From NCBI GenBank assembly GCA_002163155.1, contig MAAO01000004.1:434001-498000 (forward strand): a stretch of 64,000 nucleotides of DNA. The letters run 5' to 3'. The position numbers and the translations under genes were made by a program. Under the pieces are notes generated by a model. The model was not told the origin of the DNA. It saw only the letters and a program-made list of their open reading frames with translations, and ran no database searches. Source of the DNA: Halobacteriovorax marinus (GTDB lineage Bacteria; Bdellovibrionota; Bacteriovoracia; Bacteriovoracales; Bacteriovoracaceae). This document shows positions 8,723-17,677 of the stretch, piece after piece (position 1 is the first letter of the stretch; each line of letters starts with the position of its first letter).

Positions 8723-9862
8723 TTAGTTTGGTAAATATTTTCTTATAAGATTACGATTTTGATCCTTCATAAGACTTCCATCTTCAGGATTTCTTTTAAA
8801 AATATTTTTATTTGTGAAGTTATCTAAATTATTTAAAAATTCTTCTTCACTAATATTGAGATAATTAAGAAGATCAGGAATATATTTCCATGGAATCTCT
8901 CCTTCATCTGTTTTGAGAAGGGACTCAATCGCTTTCTCACGAGACATTCTTCCCGCTCTTATCTCAATACATAATTGATCAGTAGCACGTCCGTAGCCAA
9001 ACTTAATAAATTTCATATAATCATGAAGTCCACCAATCCACTTACAGTCAAGATTCTCAATATCATTATAGGCTCCTTCAACAGGGCCATCAGGGTTCTT
9101 ATGCCACCCAAGCTCTAACATCATGTCTCCATTTCTTTTTGAGTCCCACTTTTCATAGTACCCTAGAAATAAACCTGTAACGCCAACATTTTGAATATCT
9201 TCATCACTTGGATAATGTAAGAATTTAACATCATTTAATTTAACACCATCATGCTCAATATCTTCAAGCCTGTGATTACACATTTGAAATTGCTCTAACC
9301 AGTTTCTATCTAGATAGCTGTTCTCTCTTTTAGATGCAGGTCCTCCATATTCAAATTGAGAGTTTTCTCCCCAAATGATTAATGGAATCTTATAACTTAC
9401 GGCCATTCTGGCAGGAACTGTAAAGATTCCAATATGCTCGGGCCAGCAGCAATCACCAAGCTTAAAGAAACCTATTTTCATCAATTCTTTATAATTTTTA
9501 CGGTTTCCTGAAATATGAACAATATCAAATCCTTGATCCCTTAAGAAATTTAGATTCTTGTGACCAACCTCAGTGAGTTCACAAGGTGTATGAGTAACAC
9601 AGAGAGGGTTCATCTTATATTTATCCCTCATTGTAATTGCCTGATAGCAACTATCCTTACCTCCACTAACTGGTATTATACAATCATACCAACTACCATC
9701 ACCTCTATACTTTGAAAGTATTGTTTCAAATTCCTGCTGCCTCTTATTCCAGTCTAGGTCATTATGCTTTCGTTCTGACGAATGACAAGCATCACAAATA
9801 TCATCAGTAAATACTTGTTCAGGTCTAGTCGCTGGCATTATACATTTCTTGCAGTATTTCAT
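8723..9862 (-). CDS. pseA: N-acetyl sugar amidotransferase (PseA/WbuX type)
   Basis: A 379-residue protein with N-terminal zinc-ribbon cysteines (C4, C7, C23, C26) and a PP-loop VSGGKDS at residues 65-71, which is the adenylating ATP pyrophosphatase signature of the N-acetyl sugar amidotransferase family. Its length equals that of Campylobacter PseA. The family converts an acetamido into an acetamidino group on a nonulosonate or amino sugar, with ammonia channelled by HisH and HisF. The neighbours at 7968 and 9944 are exactly these subunits and the complete pseudaminic acid pathway lies beyond, so Pse5Ac7Am is the most likely product. The exact sugar is inferred from context. Confidence 0.9.
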   Translation of the reverse strand: MKYCKKCIMPATRPEQVFTDDICDACHSSERKHNDLDWNKRQQEFETILSKYRGDGSWYDCIIPVSGGKDSCYQAITMRDKYKMNPLCVTHTPCELTEVGHKNLNFLRDQGFDIVHISGNRKNYKELMKIGFFKLGDCCWPEHIGIFTVPARMAVSYKIPLIIWGENSQFEYGGPASKRENSYLDRNWLEQFQMCNHRLEDIEHDGVKLNDVKFLHYPSDEDIQNVGVTGLFLGYYEKWDSKRNGDMMLELGWHKNPDGPVEGAYNDIENLDCKWIGGLHDYMKFIKFGYGRATDQLCIEIRAGRMSREKAIESLLKTDEGEIPWKYIPDLLNYLNISEEEFLNNLDNFTNKNIFKRNPEDGSLMKDQNRNLIRKYLPN

Positions 9863-9943
9863 TTTTTCTTCTTTTGTTATATTTTCGTTAAACTTAATTC
9901 TTTAAATATCAATTTTTATTAATTTTATTTTCAATGATAAAAT

Positions 9944-10555
9944 TCAATGAAGCTTTGAAAAATTTTCGAGGAGCTTAAGTCCATTTTTTTGACTTTTTTC
10001 TGGATGAAACTGGACGCCAAAAATATTATTTTTTTCAACACTGGCCGTGATTTCTCCACCATAATTTGTTATGGAAGAAACAAACCTCTTATCTTTCACA
10101 TCAAAATTATAGCTATGTACAAAATAAAAAGTTGCGCCATCCTCTATTTCATTAAATAATTCCGATTCTCTCTTACGATAAACTTCCGACCAGCCTATGT
10201 GAGGTACAGGAAGTTTTATATCTGTCGTAATTTTTGATGTTATTCCTTCGATAATATCAAGACCAGGAACTTTCTCAAATTCAGATCCTAAAGTAGATAG
10301 TATTTGGTGCCCTACACATATTCCTAAAAAAAACTTTTTCTCGTCTAATATTTCTTGCTTCAATGGTTCGAGAATTTCAAGCTCATCAAGTTTAGACATA
10401 CAGTTTTTATAGGAGCCAACACCTGGTAAAATGATATGAGAAGTTTTCCTTAATTCTTTTGCTGAAGAAATAGGAACGTATTCAATTTTTAAAAACTCAA
10501 GAGCATTGCACACTGATCTAAAGTTTCCAGACCCATAGTTAATTACGCCGAGCAC
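9944..10555 (-). CDS. hisH: HisH-type glutamine amidotransferase subunit
   Basis: A 203-residue class I glutamine amidotransferase of HisH type. The triad is visible: Cys80 in GICVGHQ, His184 and Glu186 in QFHPEKS. It hydrolyses glutamine and passes ammonia to the HisF2 partner encoded at 7968, serving the PseA-type enzyme between them. The start is GTG at 10555 with a G-rich ribosome binding site (GGGGGAC) just upstream. There are 81 bp between its stop and the amidotransferase start. It is not part of a histidine operon here. Confidence 0.9.
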   Translation of the reverse strand: MLGVINYGSGNFRSVCNALEFLKIEYVPISSAKELRKTSHIILPGVGSYKNCMSKLDELEILEPLKQEILDEKKFFLGICVGHQILSTLGSEFEKVPGLDIIEGITSKITTDIKLPVPHIGWSEVYRKRESELFNEIEDGATFYFVHSYNFDVKDKRFVSSITNYGGEITASVEKNNIFGVQFHPEKSQKNGLKLLENFSKLH

Positions 10556-10640
10556 CAGTCCCCCTTTAAGTTTGCTTTTGTATGGTTAACATTTTAAAGA
10601 ACCTGATCTACGCAATGTAAATCAGGAAAATTATTATATT

Positions 10641-11621
10641 TTATAACTTCGGTTTGAGCACAACTTGAATCTTATATCCAAGTAAATTATCTAAAACTTG
10701 ACTGTCATCAATCAGACTTAAGATGTCATTCTTAGACTGTCCATCACCTAAGTATGGATTTTCATAATTTAAATAATTATTTATTACATAAGTTTCAGGT
10801 ATTACAGTTGTCATACTTACAACTTCATACCCATTATCATTGGCAAGTTTTTCTATAGTTTTAGGACCATATAAATTTACATGTTCTAGCCCGTCAAACA
10901 TATTACAATCTTCTTGAATTATCCTAGGTGCAAGCGCCATCGAATTAGGTATTTGTAAAAATACAACACCATCTTTAGTAAGTATTGACTTGAATAGATT
11001 TAAAAAGAAAGATCCATCTTTTAAATGTTCAAATACATCCCATAAAGTTACGACATCAACCTTTTCCGGTAATTCAATATTTTGAATCATTTCATTATAG
11101 ACATGATGTCCCTTCTTCTTCGCAACCTGAAACTCTGATTTATTAAGTTCAATTCCCCATGTCTTCTTCCAGCCACATTCTTTTGCTACATCTAAAAAAG
11201 ACCCTGCAGAACAACCAAAATCAAAAATTAAACCTTTATTTTGAACAACTTTTTCTATTTTACCCAATCCTTCCTTGTAGATAGAAGTATAGAACTCTGA
11301 ATCCTCTCCTACAATTTCGGCCTGAACATCATGATTATTTGTATATAAATCATTTAGAGCACTATCTGTTAGTACTGGATTTAGAAAAACCATCTCACAG
11401 TCTTTACATTTTACATAAGAGCCACCTTCCTTATTAAACATAAAAAGATGATCAGCAGAGCTACAAACAGGACAAGCTCTCTGCTCAATAAACTCTTCTT
11501 TCACTAATCCTGTTTCAGGATTAATATATTGCTTACGGTTCTCAATACTAGCGTCCCAAAGCTTCATTCTACTTTTATGAGTTTCTTTTGCTTTATTATT
11601 CTCATTTGTCGTTAAATTCAT
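10641..11621 (-). CDS. class I SAM methyltransferase with zinc ribbon
   Basis: About 326 residues. A zinc ribbon is formed by CPVC and CKDC (near residues 47-50 and 69-72), followed by a class I methyltransferase core with FDFGCSAGSFLD as the SAM-binding motif I and DVFEHL as a later motif. This arrangement is common for C- or O-methyltransferases of surface-sugar loci. I chose the ATG at 11621, which has GGAG upstream, over the open extension to 11663. Target unknown. The 247 bp between this gene and pseI hold a promoter-like TTGAAA / TATAAT pair with 19 bp spacing reading toward this gene. Confidence 0.75.
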   Translation of the reverse strand: MNLTTNENNKAKETHKSRMKLWDASIENRKQYINPETGLVKEEFIEQRACPVCSSADHLFMFNKEGGSYVKCKDCEMVFLNPVLTDSALNDLYTNNHDVQAEIVGEDSEFYTSIYKEGLGKIEKVVQNKGLIFDFGCSAGSFLDVAKECGWKKTWGIELNKSEFQVAKKKGHHVYNEMIQNIELPEKVDVVTLWDVFEHLKDGSFFLNLFKSILTKDGVVFLQIPNSMALAPRIIQEDCNMFDGLEHVNLYGPKTIEKLANDNGYEVVSMTTVIPETYVINNYLNYENPYLGDGQSKNDILSLIDDSQVLDNLLGYKIQVVLKPKL

Positions 11622-11868
11622 ACTTTCTCCATTTTGTATTATGAGAGTCTTGCGTAAAAACAACTACAGCAATAACCTCAATCTAGAACGCGTATTCTAC
11701 TGTTATCAATACAATTAATATATCGTTTCAACTCAGGAAAGCCAATTATAAAATAAGCAGTCCAGATCTTCATTTTAAGTTAATTACCCTATATTATAAG
11801 GGGTTCTACAGGGCTTATTTCAAAAAAAACTCTTTCTTTGGTCGTGTTGAATATTGCAAACTTAAACC

Positions 11869-12927
11869 TTAAGATAGAAGCTCAAAACTCAGAGCTGTTC
11901 CTCGAGAAACATTTTCACGGACAGTTCTTCCTAAAATATTTTCAAAGTGTTTTGATGCTAGACCATATCCAGGACGAATAACTCTAACATTTTCAGTACT
12001 TAATACATCACCTTTCTTTAAGTCTTTACATATATAAAGTGATCTCTTGAAGACTTTTGATTTAGACTCCTTAACAGAAGGGGAGTAACATATATTTCCT
12101 AACGACTCCCAGGCCTTTACTCCTTCCTCTACTAACATTTTAAACTCGCTGGGCTCCATGGAAAAGGCAGAATCAACTCCCCCCTCATTTCGATCGAGTG
12201 TAAAATGTTTTTCAATAACTGTTGCGCCATGAGCAATGCTCGCAAGGGCTACACCAATTCCCATTGAATGATCAGAAAGTCCTGACTCAACAGAGAATGT
12301 TTCCCTTAAGTGAGGAATAGACAATATATTTGCATCCTTTGGCGATGCTGGATAAGCACTTGTACATTTTAAAAGAATCAAGTCCTTACAACCATTTTCT
12401 CTTGCAGTACTGACCGCTTCACTAATTTCTGTAATTGTAGAAAGTCCTGTTGAAATAATCATTGGTTTACCGGTTTGAGCAACTTTCTTAATTAAAGGCA
12501 AATCGGTATTTTCAAAAGATGCTATTTTGTAAAAATCTACACCTAATTCTTCGAGAAAATCTACTGAAGTTGAATCAAAAGGTGTACTAAAAAAAATGAG
12601 ACCTTTCTCTTCGCAACGTTTTTTTATAGGCGCATGCCACTCCCATGGAGTCATGGCTTCCCCATATAACTGATATAAATTTTTTCCATACCATAAACTA
12701 TCTGGGTCAGTAATTAAGAATTCATCTCGAGAAATATCTAGAGTCATTGTCTCTGGAGTATATGTTTGAATTTTTAATGCATTAGCTCCAGCGAGTGCTG
12801 CTGCATCAACTATCTGCAAAGCTTTCTCAAGGGAGTGATTATGATTACCAGACATTTCAGCTATAAAGAATGGTTTGCAGTTGATGCCTATTTCTACTCT
12901 ACCTAAACTTACAGTATTATTTTTCAT
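11869..12927 (-). CDS. pseI: pseudaminic acid synthase
   Basis: A 352-residue NeuB-family enzyme: NeuB TIM barrel (AEMSGNHNHSLEKALQIV, LKIQTYTPETMTLD, ASFENTDLPLI, GLSDHSMGIG, EKHFTLDR) and a C-terminal SAF domain from about residue 290. It condenses 2,4-diacetamido-2,4,6-trideoxy-L-altrose with phosphoenolpyruvate to make pseudaminic acid. The AEMSGNHN and TPETMTLD segments point to PseI more than to NeuB or LegI. It directly abuts pseH at 12928 and is the last gene of the pseG-pseH-pseI run. Confidence 0.93.
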   Translation of the reverse strand: MKNNTVSLGRVEIGINCKPFFIAEMSGNHNHSLEKALQIVDAAALAGANALKIQTYTPETMTLDISRDEFLITDPDSLWYGKNLYQLYGEAMTPWEWHAPIKKRCEEKGLIFFSTPFDSTSVDFLEELGVDFYKIASFENTDLPLIKKVAQTGKPMIISTGLSTITEISEAVSTARENGCKDLILLKCTSAYPASPKDANILSIPHLRETFSVESGLSDHSMGIGVALASIAHGATVIEKHFTLDRNEGGVDSAFSMEPSEFKMLVEEGVKAWESLGNICYSPSVKESKSKVFKRSLYICKDLKKGDVLSTENVRVIRPGYGLASKHFENILGRTVRENVSRGTALSFELLS

Positions 12928-13368
12928 TTAAACCTCTTTCTCTAAAGTAAGATATTTATTGGTAAAACTTGATCTTTCAAAGATTTTTCTAGAAGGAGAA
13001 TTGTTAAAAAGAACTTTTGCAATTATCTTCTCAACTTTAACTTCTTCCAGTAAACGCTTTTCAGTAGTATCAAGTAGTTTGGAGCCTAGACCTTTCCCTT
13101 GGAAGTCAGGTGAAACAGTAATGGAAACTGTTGCCTCGTGACCTGTATCATCAAGATCATACCTCACAACTCCACAAGCAACATTTTCGATCTCCGCTAT
13201 ATACATAAAACATTTTGAATCGTTAAGCTTCGATGTAAACCACCTATTGTGATCACATTCATCAATGCTCTCAGTGCTGAAAGAGTTCTTATTCACACTA
13301 GAGTGATTCCTCCACTTTAAAAGAATATCAGAGTCCGATCTTATCGCACTTCTAATGATAAATTCCAT
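12928..13368 (-). CDS. pseH: GNAT N-acetyltransferase PseH
   Basis: A 146-residue GNAT-fold acetyltransferase. The acetyl-CoA pyrophosphate loop is GKGLGSKL and the IFERSSF segment is the usual C-terminal motif. In the pathway it acetylates the 4-amino group of UDP-4-amino-4,6-dideoxy-N-acetyl-L-altrosamine using acetyl-CoA. The start ATG at 13368 follows the pseG stop by 29 bp, and the stop touches the pseI start, so the three genes are likely one transcript. Identification rests on fold plus position between pseG and pseI. Confidence 0.9.
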   Translation of the reverse strand: MEFIIRSAIRSDSDILLKWRNHSSVNKNSFSTESIDECDHNRWFTSKLNDSKCFMYIAEIENVACGVVRYDLDDTGHEATVSITVSPDFQGKGLGSKLLDTTEKRLLEEVKVEKIIAKVLFNNSPSRKIFERSSFTNKYLTLEKEV

Positions 13369-13397
13369 TAGATAAGCTCCACCATTTACTTTAATTA

Positions 13398-14495
13398 TTA
13401 ATTTGTTACTAAGTTTACAATGCGTGAAACACCCAGTCCATCAACAATATCCTTTGCTCTGGATGACATTTTCAAAAGACAATAGTCTCCACTTATAACT
13501 TTATTTAACTCATTTACCCATAACTCGATAGAAACGTCCTCACTCTTTCCGAGAAAAATGACAATTTCTTTATCAGATAAAGATTGGCAAATTAAATCTT
13601 GATTCAAAGCACTTGACACTATTACTGCAGGTAATCCTAAAAAACATCTTTCCCAGCTAGTAGATCCCCCAGCCCCAATAAACAGATCGCTAGCGGCCAT
13701 AAGCGCAGGAAAATCTTCACAAAAGTCGATCAATCTGAAGTCATGCTCTAGAGACTCTCCAATACTATTAATTTCAGAGTAGCTTGGATGTTCCTTCTTC
13801 AAAACAACAGTTACATGTAACTTAATTCCAGAGACTCCCTCAAAAGCCTTGACCAACTTTAGGGAGTCACATTTCTCATCGCTGCCCCCAAAAGAAACCA
13901 GAATATTTTTAACTTCAGACTTTTCTGAGAGCTTAGACTCTCTGTAAGGTAAAAAATCTTTCCTAAGCATTGCGAATGAGGGACCCATTAAATACTTACA
14001 ATTACTACTTACTGCTTTAGACCTATACTTCTCTTCTGATGCACTTATATTCTGATCTAATAAGAAATTACAATTGTGACTTCTAAAAATATCGTCGATG
14101 GCAAAAATATTATTTGATATCACTTTAGACTCAAATTTATGAGATAAGCCGTAGTGATCAATCACTAAAAGCGTGTCCTGATCTCCAACTTTTTTTATAA
14201 ATTCATTACACTCATTAATTTCAACCGCTAGATCATTTCCCAACCACGACTCATAATCATTAATTTCTTCAGAACCATCAGTCCCTTCAACAAAGTTGCT
14301 CATAACCTGGACATTAAATTTATTTGGAATTATATTAATGAAGTGGCCATAATGCCGTTTTGTTAAAAAGAAAACCTCGAAATCATTATCGTAAAAGCCC
14401 TCAGCAAGAGTAAGACATCTCATTAAATGCCCAATGCCAATGTGTGCTCCAGAATCGACTCGGAAAATAACTTTATTTACTATAACTTTTTTCAT
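13398..14495 (-). CDS. pseG: UDP-2,4-diacetamido-trideoxy-altrose hydrolase
   Basis: A 365-residue GT-B-fold hydrolase. The N-terminal FRVDSGAHIGIGHLMRCLTL matches PseG, including the His used in catalysis within HIGIGH; the C-terminal domain carries LVSFGGSDE and FIGAGGSTSWERC, the nucleotide-binding part. It removes UDP from the diacetamido sugar before condensation by PseI. The gene is divergent from pseF at 14658 across a 162-bp gap. The protein is of normal length. Confidence 0.93.
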   Translation of the reverse strand: MKKVIVNKVIFRVDSGAHIGIGHLMRCLTLAEGFYDNDFEVFFLTKRHYGHFINIIPNKFNVQVMSNFVEGTDGSEEINDYESWLGNDLAVEINECNEFIKKVGDQDTLLVIDHYGLSHKFESKVISNNIFAIDDIFRSHNCNFLLDQNISASEEKYRSKAVSSNCKYLMGPSFAMLRKDFLPYRESKLSEKSEVKNILVSFGGSDEKCDSLKLVKAFEGVSGIKLHVTVVLKKEHPSYSEINSIGESLEHDFRLIDFCEDFPALMAASDLFIGAGGSTSWERCFLGLPAVIVSSALNQDLICQSLSDKEIVIFLGKSEDVSIELWVNELNKVISGDYCLLKMSSRAKDIVDGLGVSRIVNLVTN

Positions 14496-14657
14496 TTAGA
14501 CCTGAGCTATTTCAATGTTAATGAAATTCATGAATACACTTTTACCAATGATGGCGCATAACAAGCACGACCCACCAAGTCATCAATAAATGCAAGATTT
14601 ACCACACCTAATAAGCTACTGTTAATAAAGTCGACCACTAATAGTTTAAGGATTAAT

Positions 14658-15341
14658 GTGAGAGTAGCTCTTATTCCTGCCAGAGGCGGAAGTAAAAGAA
14701 TTCCCAAAAAAAATATTGTTCCATTTGCCGGGAAACCAATGATTTCTCATGCTATTGAGCTAGTTCAAAGCACTAAACTTTTTGACAGAATAATTGTCTC
14801 AACTGACAATGAAGAAATAGCGGCTCTAGCTAGGCAATATGGAGCAGAAACCCCCTTCATGAGACCTGAAAAAGAATCAGATGACTTTGCAACAATGACT
14901 GATGTCTTGCTTCATTTCACGGAATGGTTAGATAAAGAAAAATTAGCTGTAAATGAAATCCTCTGTGTATTCCCAGCCACTCCTCTCCTTCAAAAGGAAG
15001 ATATAATAACGGGCCTAAATAGGATGAAAGAACTAAAAGCAAGTGGTGCTTTTACAGTTTGCCCCTTTCCCTCAAAGATACAACGAGCATTAAAGATTAA
15101 TAATGAAGGCAGTCTTTCCTTTATAAACTCTGAATTTGAGTTTACAAGAACCCAAGACTTAGAAGAATCATTTTTTGATGCTGGTCAATTCTACTGGATA
15201 AATAAAAATGATTTTCAAAAAGAAAAGAAGCTTGTTATGGCCAAGAGTGCTCCAGTAATTATTGAGCAATTAAGGGCCATAGATATTGATACACCGGAAG
15301 ATCTTCTTGTAGCAGAAACACTGTATAAAGCGTTCAAATAG
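14658..15341 (+). CDS. pseF: pseudaminic acid cytidylyltransferase
   Basis: A 227-residue CMP-nonulosonate synthetase. The N-terminal ALIPARGGSKRIPKKN nucleotide-binding motif and IIVSTDNEEIAALA are typical, and ARQYGAETPFMRPE fits PseF. It activates pseudaminic acid with CTP to CMP-Pse. The start is GTG at 14658 preceded by AAGGAT; an ATG two bases earlier is out of frame. It is the only pathway gene on the plus strand, divergent from pseG and convergent with pseC (10 bp apart). Confidence 0.92.
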   Translation: MRVALIPARGGSKRIPKKNIVPFAGKPMISHAIELVQSTKLFDRIIVSTDNEEIAALARQYGAETPFMRPEKESDDFATMTDVLLHFTEWLDKEKLAVNEILCVFPATPLLQKEDIITGLNRMKELKASGAFTVCPFPSKIQRALKINNEGSLSFINSEFEFTRTQDLEESFFDAGQFYWINKNDFQKEKKLVMAKSAPVIIEQLRAIDIDTPEDLLVAETLYKAFK

Positions 15342-15351
15342 GTCTCAACCT

Positions 15352-16497
15352 TTAATAAAAAGATTTTATAGAACTTATTACGTAAGAAAGATCCTCATCA
15401 GACATAGAATGATAAATGGGAAGACTCAGAGTTTTCTTGTAATAGTCTTCGGCGTTCTCTAGAGAAACCTTACCCGATTCATTTCTATAATAAGGCTGAG
15501 TGTGAATTGGAATATAGTGAATCTGAGCCTTTATATTCTTACTATTCAAAAAATTATATAAGTCGTCTCTTCTATCTGTAGTAATTATATATAAATGATA
15601 AGCATGCTGATTCTTCTCAGAAACTCTTGGAGTTATACCAAGATAACCAAGCTCAGACTCATAGGCACTTGCAATCTCTCTTCGCCTGCTTAGATTTTGC
15701 TCAATTCTTGAAAGTTGAGATACTCCAAGAGCACAGAGTATATCTGGTATTCGATAATTATATCCTAGCCCTTGCATTTCATAATACCAATCGCCATCAT
15801 TCTTCTGTAACAATGCTGGATCTTTAGTAATTCCGTGAGTTCTAAGTAATTTAAGTTGATTATAAATTTCTTTATTATTGGTGGTTATCATCCCACCTTC
15901 ACCAGTGGCAACATGTTTTACAGCATGAAAAGAGAAGACAGATACATCAGAAAAGTGACCATCTCCAGACATATGAACAGAGCCAGATGAATCTTCGAAA
16001 CTTGCTCCCAACGCATGACAAGCATCCTCTATTACCCACAAACCATGCCTTTTCGCAAGACTAGATATCTCTTCAAAGTTCCCAGGAAGTCCTGCAAAAT
16101 CAACTGCTATGATTCCCTTATAGGTCGACTTTGGTGAATTATTAATTTTTTTTTCAAGATGCTCAAGAGAAATACAAAAAGTGTCAGGGTCAATATCAAC
16201 GAAGTCGACATCTCCACCACAAAATTTAACACAATTTGCAGATGAGACAAATGAATTGGTAACAACAAGAATTTTATCACCCTTGCTTACTCCAAGGGCC
16301 ATAGCAGAAAGGTGCAAAGCAGCTGTTCCATTTGAAACAGCTACAGCATATTTACAACCAAGAAAGTCACACATTTTTTTTTCAAACTCTTCAGCAAGTG
16401 GACCTTGCGTTAAAAAGTCTGACCGAAGAACAGCAACTACGGCTTCAATATCTTCATCAAGAACTTTGTGTTTCCCATATGGAATTATTTTTTTCAT
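15352..16497 (-). CDS. pseC: UDP-4-amino-sugar transaminase PseC
   Basis: A 381-residue DegT/DnrJ/EryC1 aminotransferase. Lys194 in FSFHAVKHVATGEGG is the PLP lysine; VSNGTAALHLSAMALG binds the cofactor. It transaminates the 4-keto product of PseB using glutamate. I start at the ATG at 16497, which shares one base with the pseB stop (TAATG), showing translational coupling; a TTG two codons upstream is less likely. A full-length family member. Confidence 0.93.
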   Translation of the reverse strand: MKKIIPYGKHKVLDEDIEAVVAVLRSDFLTQGPLAEEFEKKMCDFLGCKYAVAVSNGTAALHLSAMALGVSKGDKILVVTNSFVSSANCVKFCGGDVDFVDIDPDTFCISLEHLEKKINNSPKSTYKGIIAVDFAGLPGNFEEISSLAKRHGLWVIEDACHALGASFEDSSGSVHMSGDGHFSDVSVFSFHAVKHVATGEGGMITTNNKEIYNQLKLLRTHGITKDPALLQKNDGDWYYEMQGLGYNYRIPDILCALGVSQLSRIEQNLSRRREIASAYESELGYLGITPRVSEKNQHAYHLYIITTDRRDDLYNFLNSKNIKAQIHYIPIHTQPYYRNESGKVSLENAEDYYKKTLSLPIYHSMSDEDLSYVISSIKSFY

Positions 16498-17507
16498 TAA
16501 CAAGTAAAGCCAGGATCGACGTGTTCAACAATTTGAGTTCTCAACTCTTCCACATTTAACCATTCTTCATTGGTACCAGAATTATATTTAAAGCCTACAG
16601 GAACTTTTTTCGCACTAAATGTACTTACCCATTTTTCCATATCCCAAACGTGAGTACTTGGAGCAATAACATAGTACTTACCACAATCATAAGTATTCAT
16701 AGCGTCTGTTTCTGAAATCATCTCTTCATGAAGTTTTTCACCTGCACGAATTCCAACCAACCTAGTTTCAACATTAGGAGCTACTGCATTAGCAACATCC
16801 ATAATTTTATAAGAAGGAATTTTAGGAACATAGAGCTCTCCGCCCCAAGAGTTTTCAATTGCATGCATAACCATATCTACGCCTTCATCAAGCGTAATAT
16901 TAAACCTAGTCATGCCTTCATCTGTAATAGGAAGGAAACCCTTCTCTCTTTGCTTTATAAAAAATGGAACCACAGAACCTCTTGATCCTAGAACATTTCC
17001 ATATCTCACAACTGAAAATCTCAAGTCTCTTGAGCCTTTCATATTATTTGCTGCGATAAAGAGCTTATCAGAACAAAGTTTAGTAGCACCATAAAGGTTT
17101 ATTGGTGCACAGGCCTTATCTGTCGAAAGTGCTACAACATTTTTTACATCGCAATCTAATGCAGCATTAACAACATTCTGCGCACCATCAATATTTGTTT
17201 TAATACATTCATTAGGATTATATTCAGCAATAGGAACATGTTTAAGAGCAGCAGCATGAATGATTAAATCAATTCCTTCACAAGCTCTTTTTAATCTTTC
17301 ACCGTCTCTTACATCACCTATAAAAAATCTTAATTGTGGAAATTCAGATTCAGGGAAAGCTTGAGCCATTTCATATTGCTTTAATTCATCTCTTGAATAA
17401 ACAACAACTCTTTCAACATTTGGATACTTATTAAAAACTCTTTCAATAAATTGCTTACCAAATGAACCTGTTCCACCTGTAACTAGTATTTTTTTTCCGT
17501 TTAACAT
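16497..17507 (-). CDS. pseB: UDP-GlcNAc 4,6-dehydratase (inverting)
   Basis: A 336-residue SDR with the FlaA1/PseB pattern: GGTGSFGK for NAD(P) binding, LSTDKA with the catalytic Asp-Lys pair (residues 130-131) and Tyr139-x3-Lys143. It performs the first step, UDP-GlcNAc to the 4-keto-L-altrose-configured intermediate. The ATG at 17507 has GGAT upstream and fits the family N-terminus; an ATG three codons earlier is possible. It heads the pseB-pseC pair. Confidence 0.93.
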   Translation of the reverse strand: MLNGKKILVTGGTGSFGKQFIERVFNKYPNVERVVVYSRDELKQYEMAQAFPESEFPQLRFFIGDVRDGERLKRACEGIDLIIHAAALKHVPIAEYNPNECIKTNIDGAQNVVNAALDCDVKNVVALSTDKACAPINLYGATKLCSDKLFIAANNMKGSRDLRFSVVRYGNVLGSRGSVVPFFIKQREKGFLPITDEGMTRFNITLDEGVDMVMHAIENSWGGELYVPKIPSYKIMDVANAVAPNVETRLVGIRAGEKLHEEMISETDAMNTYDCGKYYVIAPSTHVWDMEKWVSTFSAKKVPVGFKYNSGTNEEWLNVEELRTQIVEHVDPGFTC

Positions 17508-17677
17508 ATTAATCATCCAATCTTTAATTGTAGTTTTTGACTAAGAATAATTGTTTATTTTCCTAAATAACTTATCAAATGCTAATCAGAGCCACAAGTA
17601 CAGAGCTTTAATAAAGACAAATAGTCACTAATATCCAGCGAGAGCACGGCGTTATTCATCAAAAGATTAATATTTAG

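Noticed and set aside
7968-10555. HisF and HisH as genes of histidine synthesis
   Set aside because: They flank a PP-loop N-acetyl sugar amidotransferase and the pse genes, with no other his genes nearby, so the acetamidino role fits better.
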